64,000 nucleotides of DNA from Pseudobdellovibrionaceae bacterium (GTDB lineage: Bacteria; Bdellovibrionota; Bdellovibrionia; Bdellovibrionales; Bdellovibrionaceae), in contig JAOASS010000016.1 of the NCBI GenBank assembly GCA_030158485.1, positions 20,585-84,584 of the forward strand, written 5' to 3'. Position numbers and translations under genes: made by a program. This document shows positions 63,844-64,000 of the stretch, piece after piece. Position 1 is the first letter of the stretch; the number at the start of each line of letters is the position of its first letter. The notes under the pieces are model-generated. The model was given only the letters and a program-made list of their open reading frames with translations. It was not told the DNA's origin and did no database searches.

Positions 63844-64000
63844 ATGCGCGTCGGTGTCATTTATTTAATTGTTAGTTTGGTTGTCTTTTTCTTAAAAACA
63901 TTCGCTGCAGTTAAAACTCATTCGACAGCTCTTTATTCAGATGCTCTAGAAACTTTAGTGAATATTTCTGCTGCGATTATTTCATTGATCGTTTTGAAAT
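63844..64000 (+). CDS. Cation diffusion facilitator family transporter (partial)
   Basis: Only the first 52 residues are in the window. They form one membrane helix (GVIYLIVSLVVFFLKTFAA) and the start of the second, with HSTALYSDALETLVNISAAIISLIV, the CDF signature containing the metal-site Asp. The family exports Zn, Fe or Co against protons. AAGGAA lies upstream of the ATG; the gene starts 9 bases after the GGDEF gene. Confidence 0.75.
   Translation, partial: MRVGVIYLIVSLVVFFLKTFAAVKTHSTALYSDALETLVNISAAIISLIVLK

Noticed and set aside
1..64000. Defence island, prophage or transposon
   Set aside because: No integrase, transposase, restriction-modification set, toxin-antitoxin pair, CRISPR repeats or terminal repeats were found; the single HNH gene belongs to a widespread family and stands with metabolic genes.

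Overview
The window looks like chromosome of a low-GC, densely coded Gram-negative bacterium, most likely a Bdellovibrio-like organism (Bdellovibrionota). This is inference, not proof. The supporting signs are many exported serine proteases and lipoproteins, a caa3 oxidase of A2 type, c-di-GMP proteins (GNAT-PilZ and REC-GGDEF), an AmpG-type muropeptide importer next to a deaminase and an HNH nuclease, and many small secreted proteins of unknown function. No prophage, insertion sequence, CRISPR array, rRNA or tRNA gene was seen.

Layout. 1-3.4 kb: two subtilases meeting tail to tail, then a secreted transglutaminase-elicitor-like protein. 3.5-11.7 kb: a lipoyl-less GcvH-like protein; gamma-glutamylcyclotransferase-like, TrmL-like and a membrane protein in one run; secA followed by a zinc-ribbon gene and a coiled-coil secreted protein; a BamE-like lipoprotein; a FabH-like protein. 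11.7-18.4 kb: an SDR reductase, a Ser/Thr kinase translationally coupled to a GNAT-PilZ protein, two alpha/beta hydrolases and an acyl-CoA synthetase. 18.5-24.3 kb: an aerobic respiratory operon (cytochrome c, SCO, CtaC, CtaD, CtaE, CtaF-like, CtaB). 24.4-27.6 kb: maleylacetoacetate isomerase-like, a small outer-membrane barrel, a fumarylacetoacetate hydrolase-family protein and a 2OG-Fe(II) oxygenase. 27.6-35 kb (minus strand): CsbD, OsmC, an OlsB/OlsA-like acyltransferase pair, Sua5, and the TesA-YbbA-YbbP module. 35-38.5 kb: HNH nuclease, adenosine-deaminase-like protein, AmpG. 38.5-48.7 kb: MscS channel, S1 and S41 proteases, an esterase, a divergent SelO-like protein, an ATP-grasp-like protein and ExoIII. 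48.7-52.6 kb: a 520-base gap with a candidate structured RNA, a class-B-like transpeptidase, a TetR regulator and small secreted proteins. 52.9-64 kb: a DksA-like protein, agmatinase-like SpeB, a peptide ABC transporter (binding protein and two permeases), SpeA, LeuS, a REC-GGDEF cyclase and the start of a CDF transporter.

How they fit together. SpeA and the SpeB-like enzyme would convert arginine to putrescine through agmatine. The oxidase operon carries its own copper and heme-farnesylation factors (SCO, CtaB). The OlsB/OlsA-like pair would make ornithine lipids. HNH nuclease, deaminase and AmpG could serve scavenging of prey DNA, nucleosides and muropeptides. No complete, clearly new multi-gene system is visible. 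The most interesting items are a terminator-ended intergenic RNA with GGA motifs in hairpin loops, the kinase/GNAT-PilZ couple, and several family members that have lost signature catalytic or cofactor residues (GcvH-like, FabH-like, DksA-like, SelO-like).
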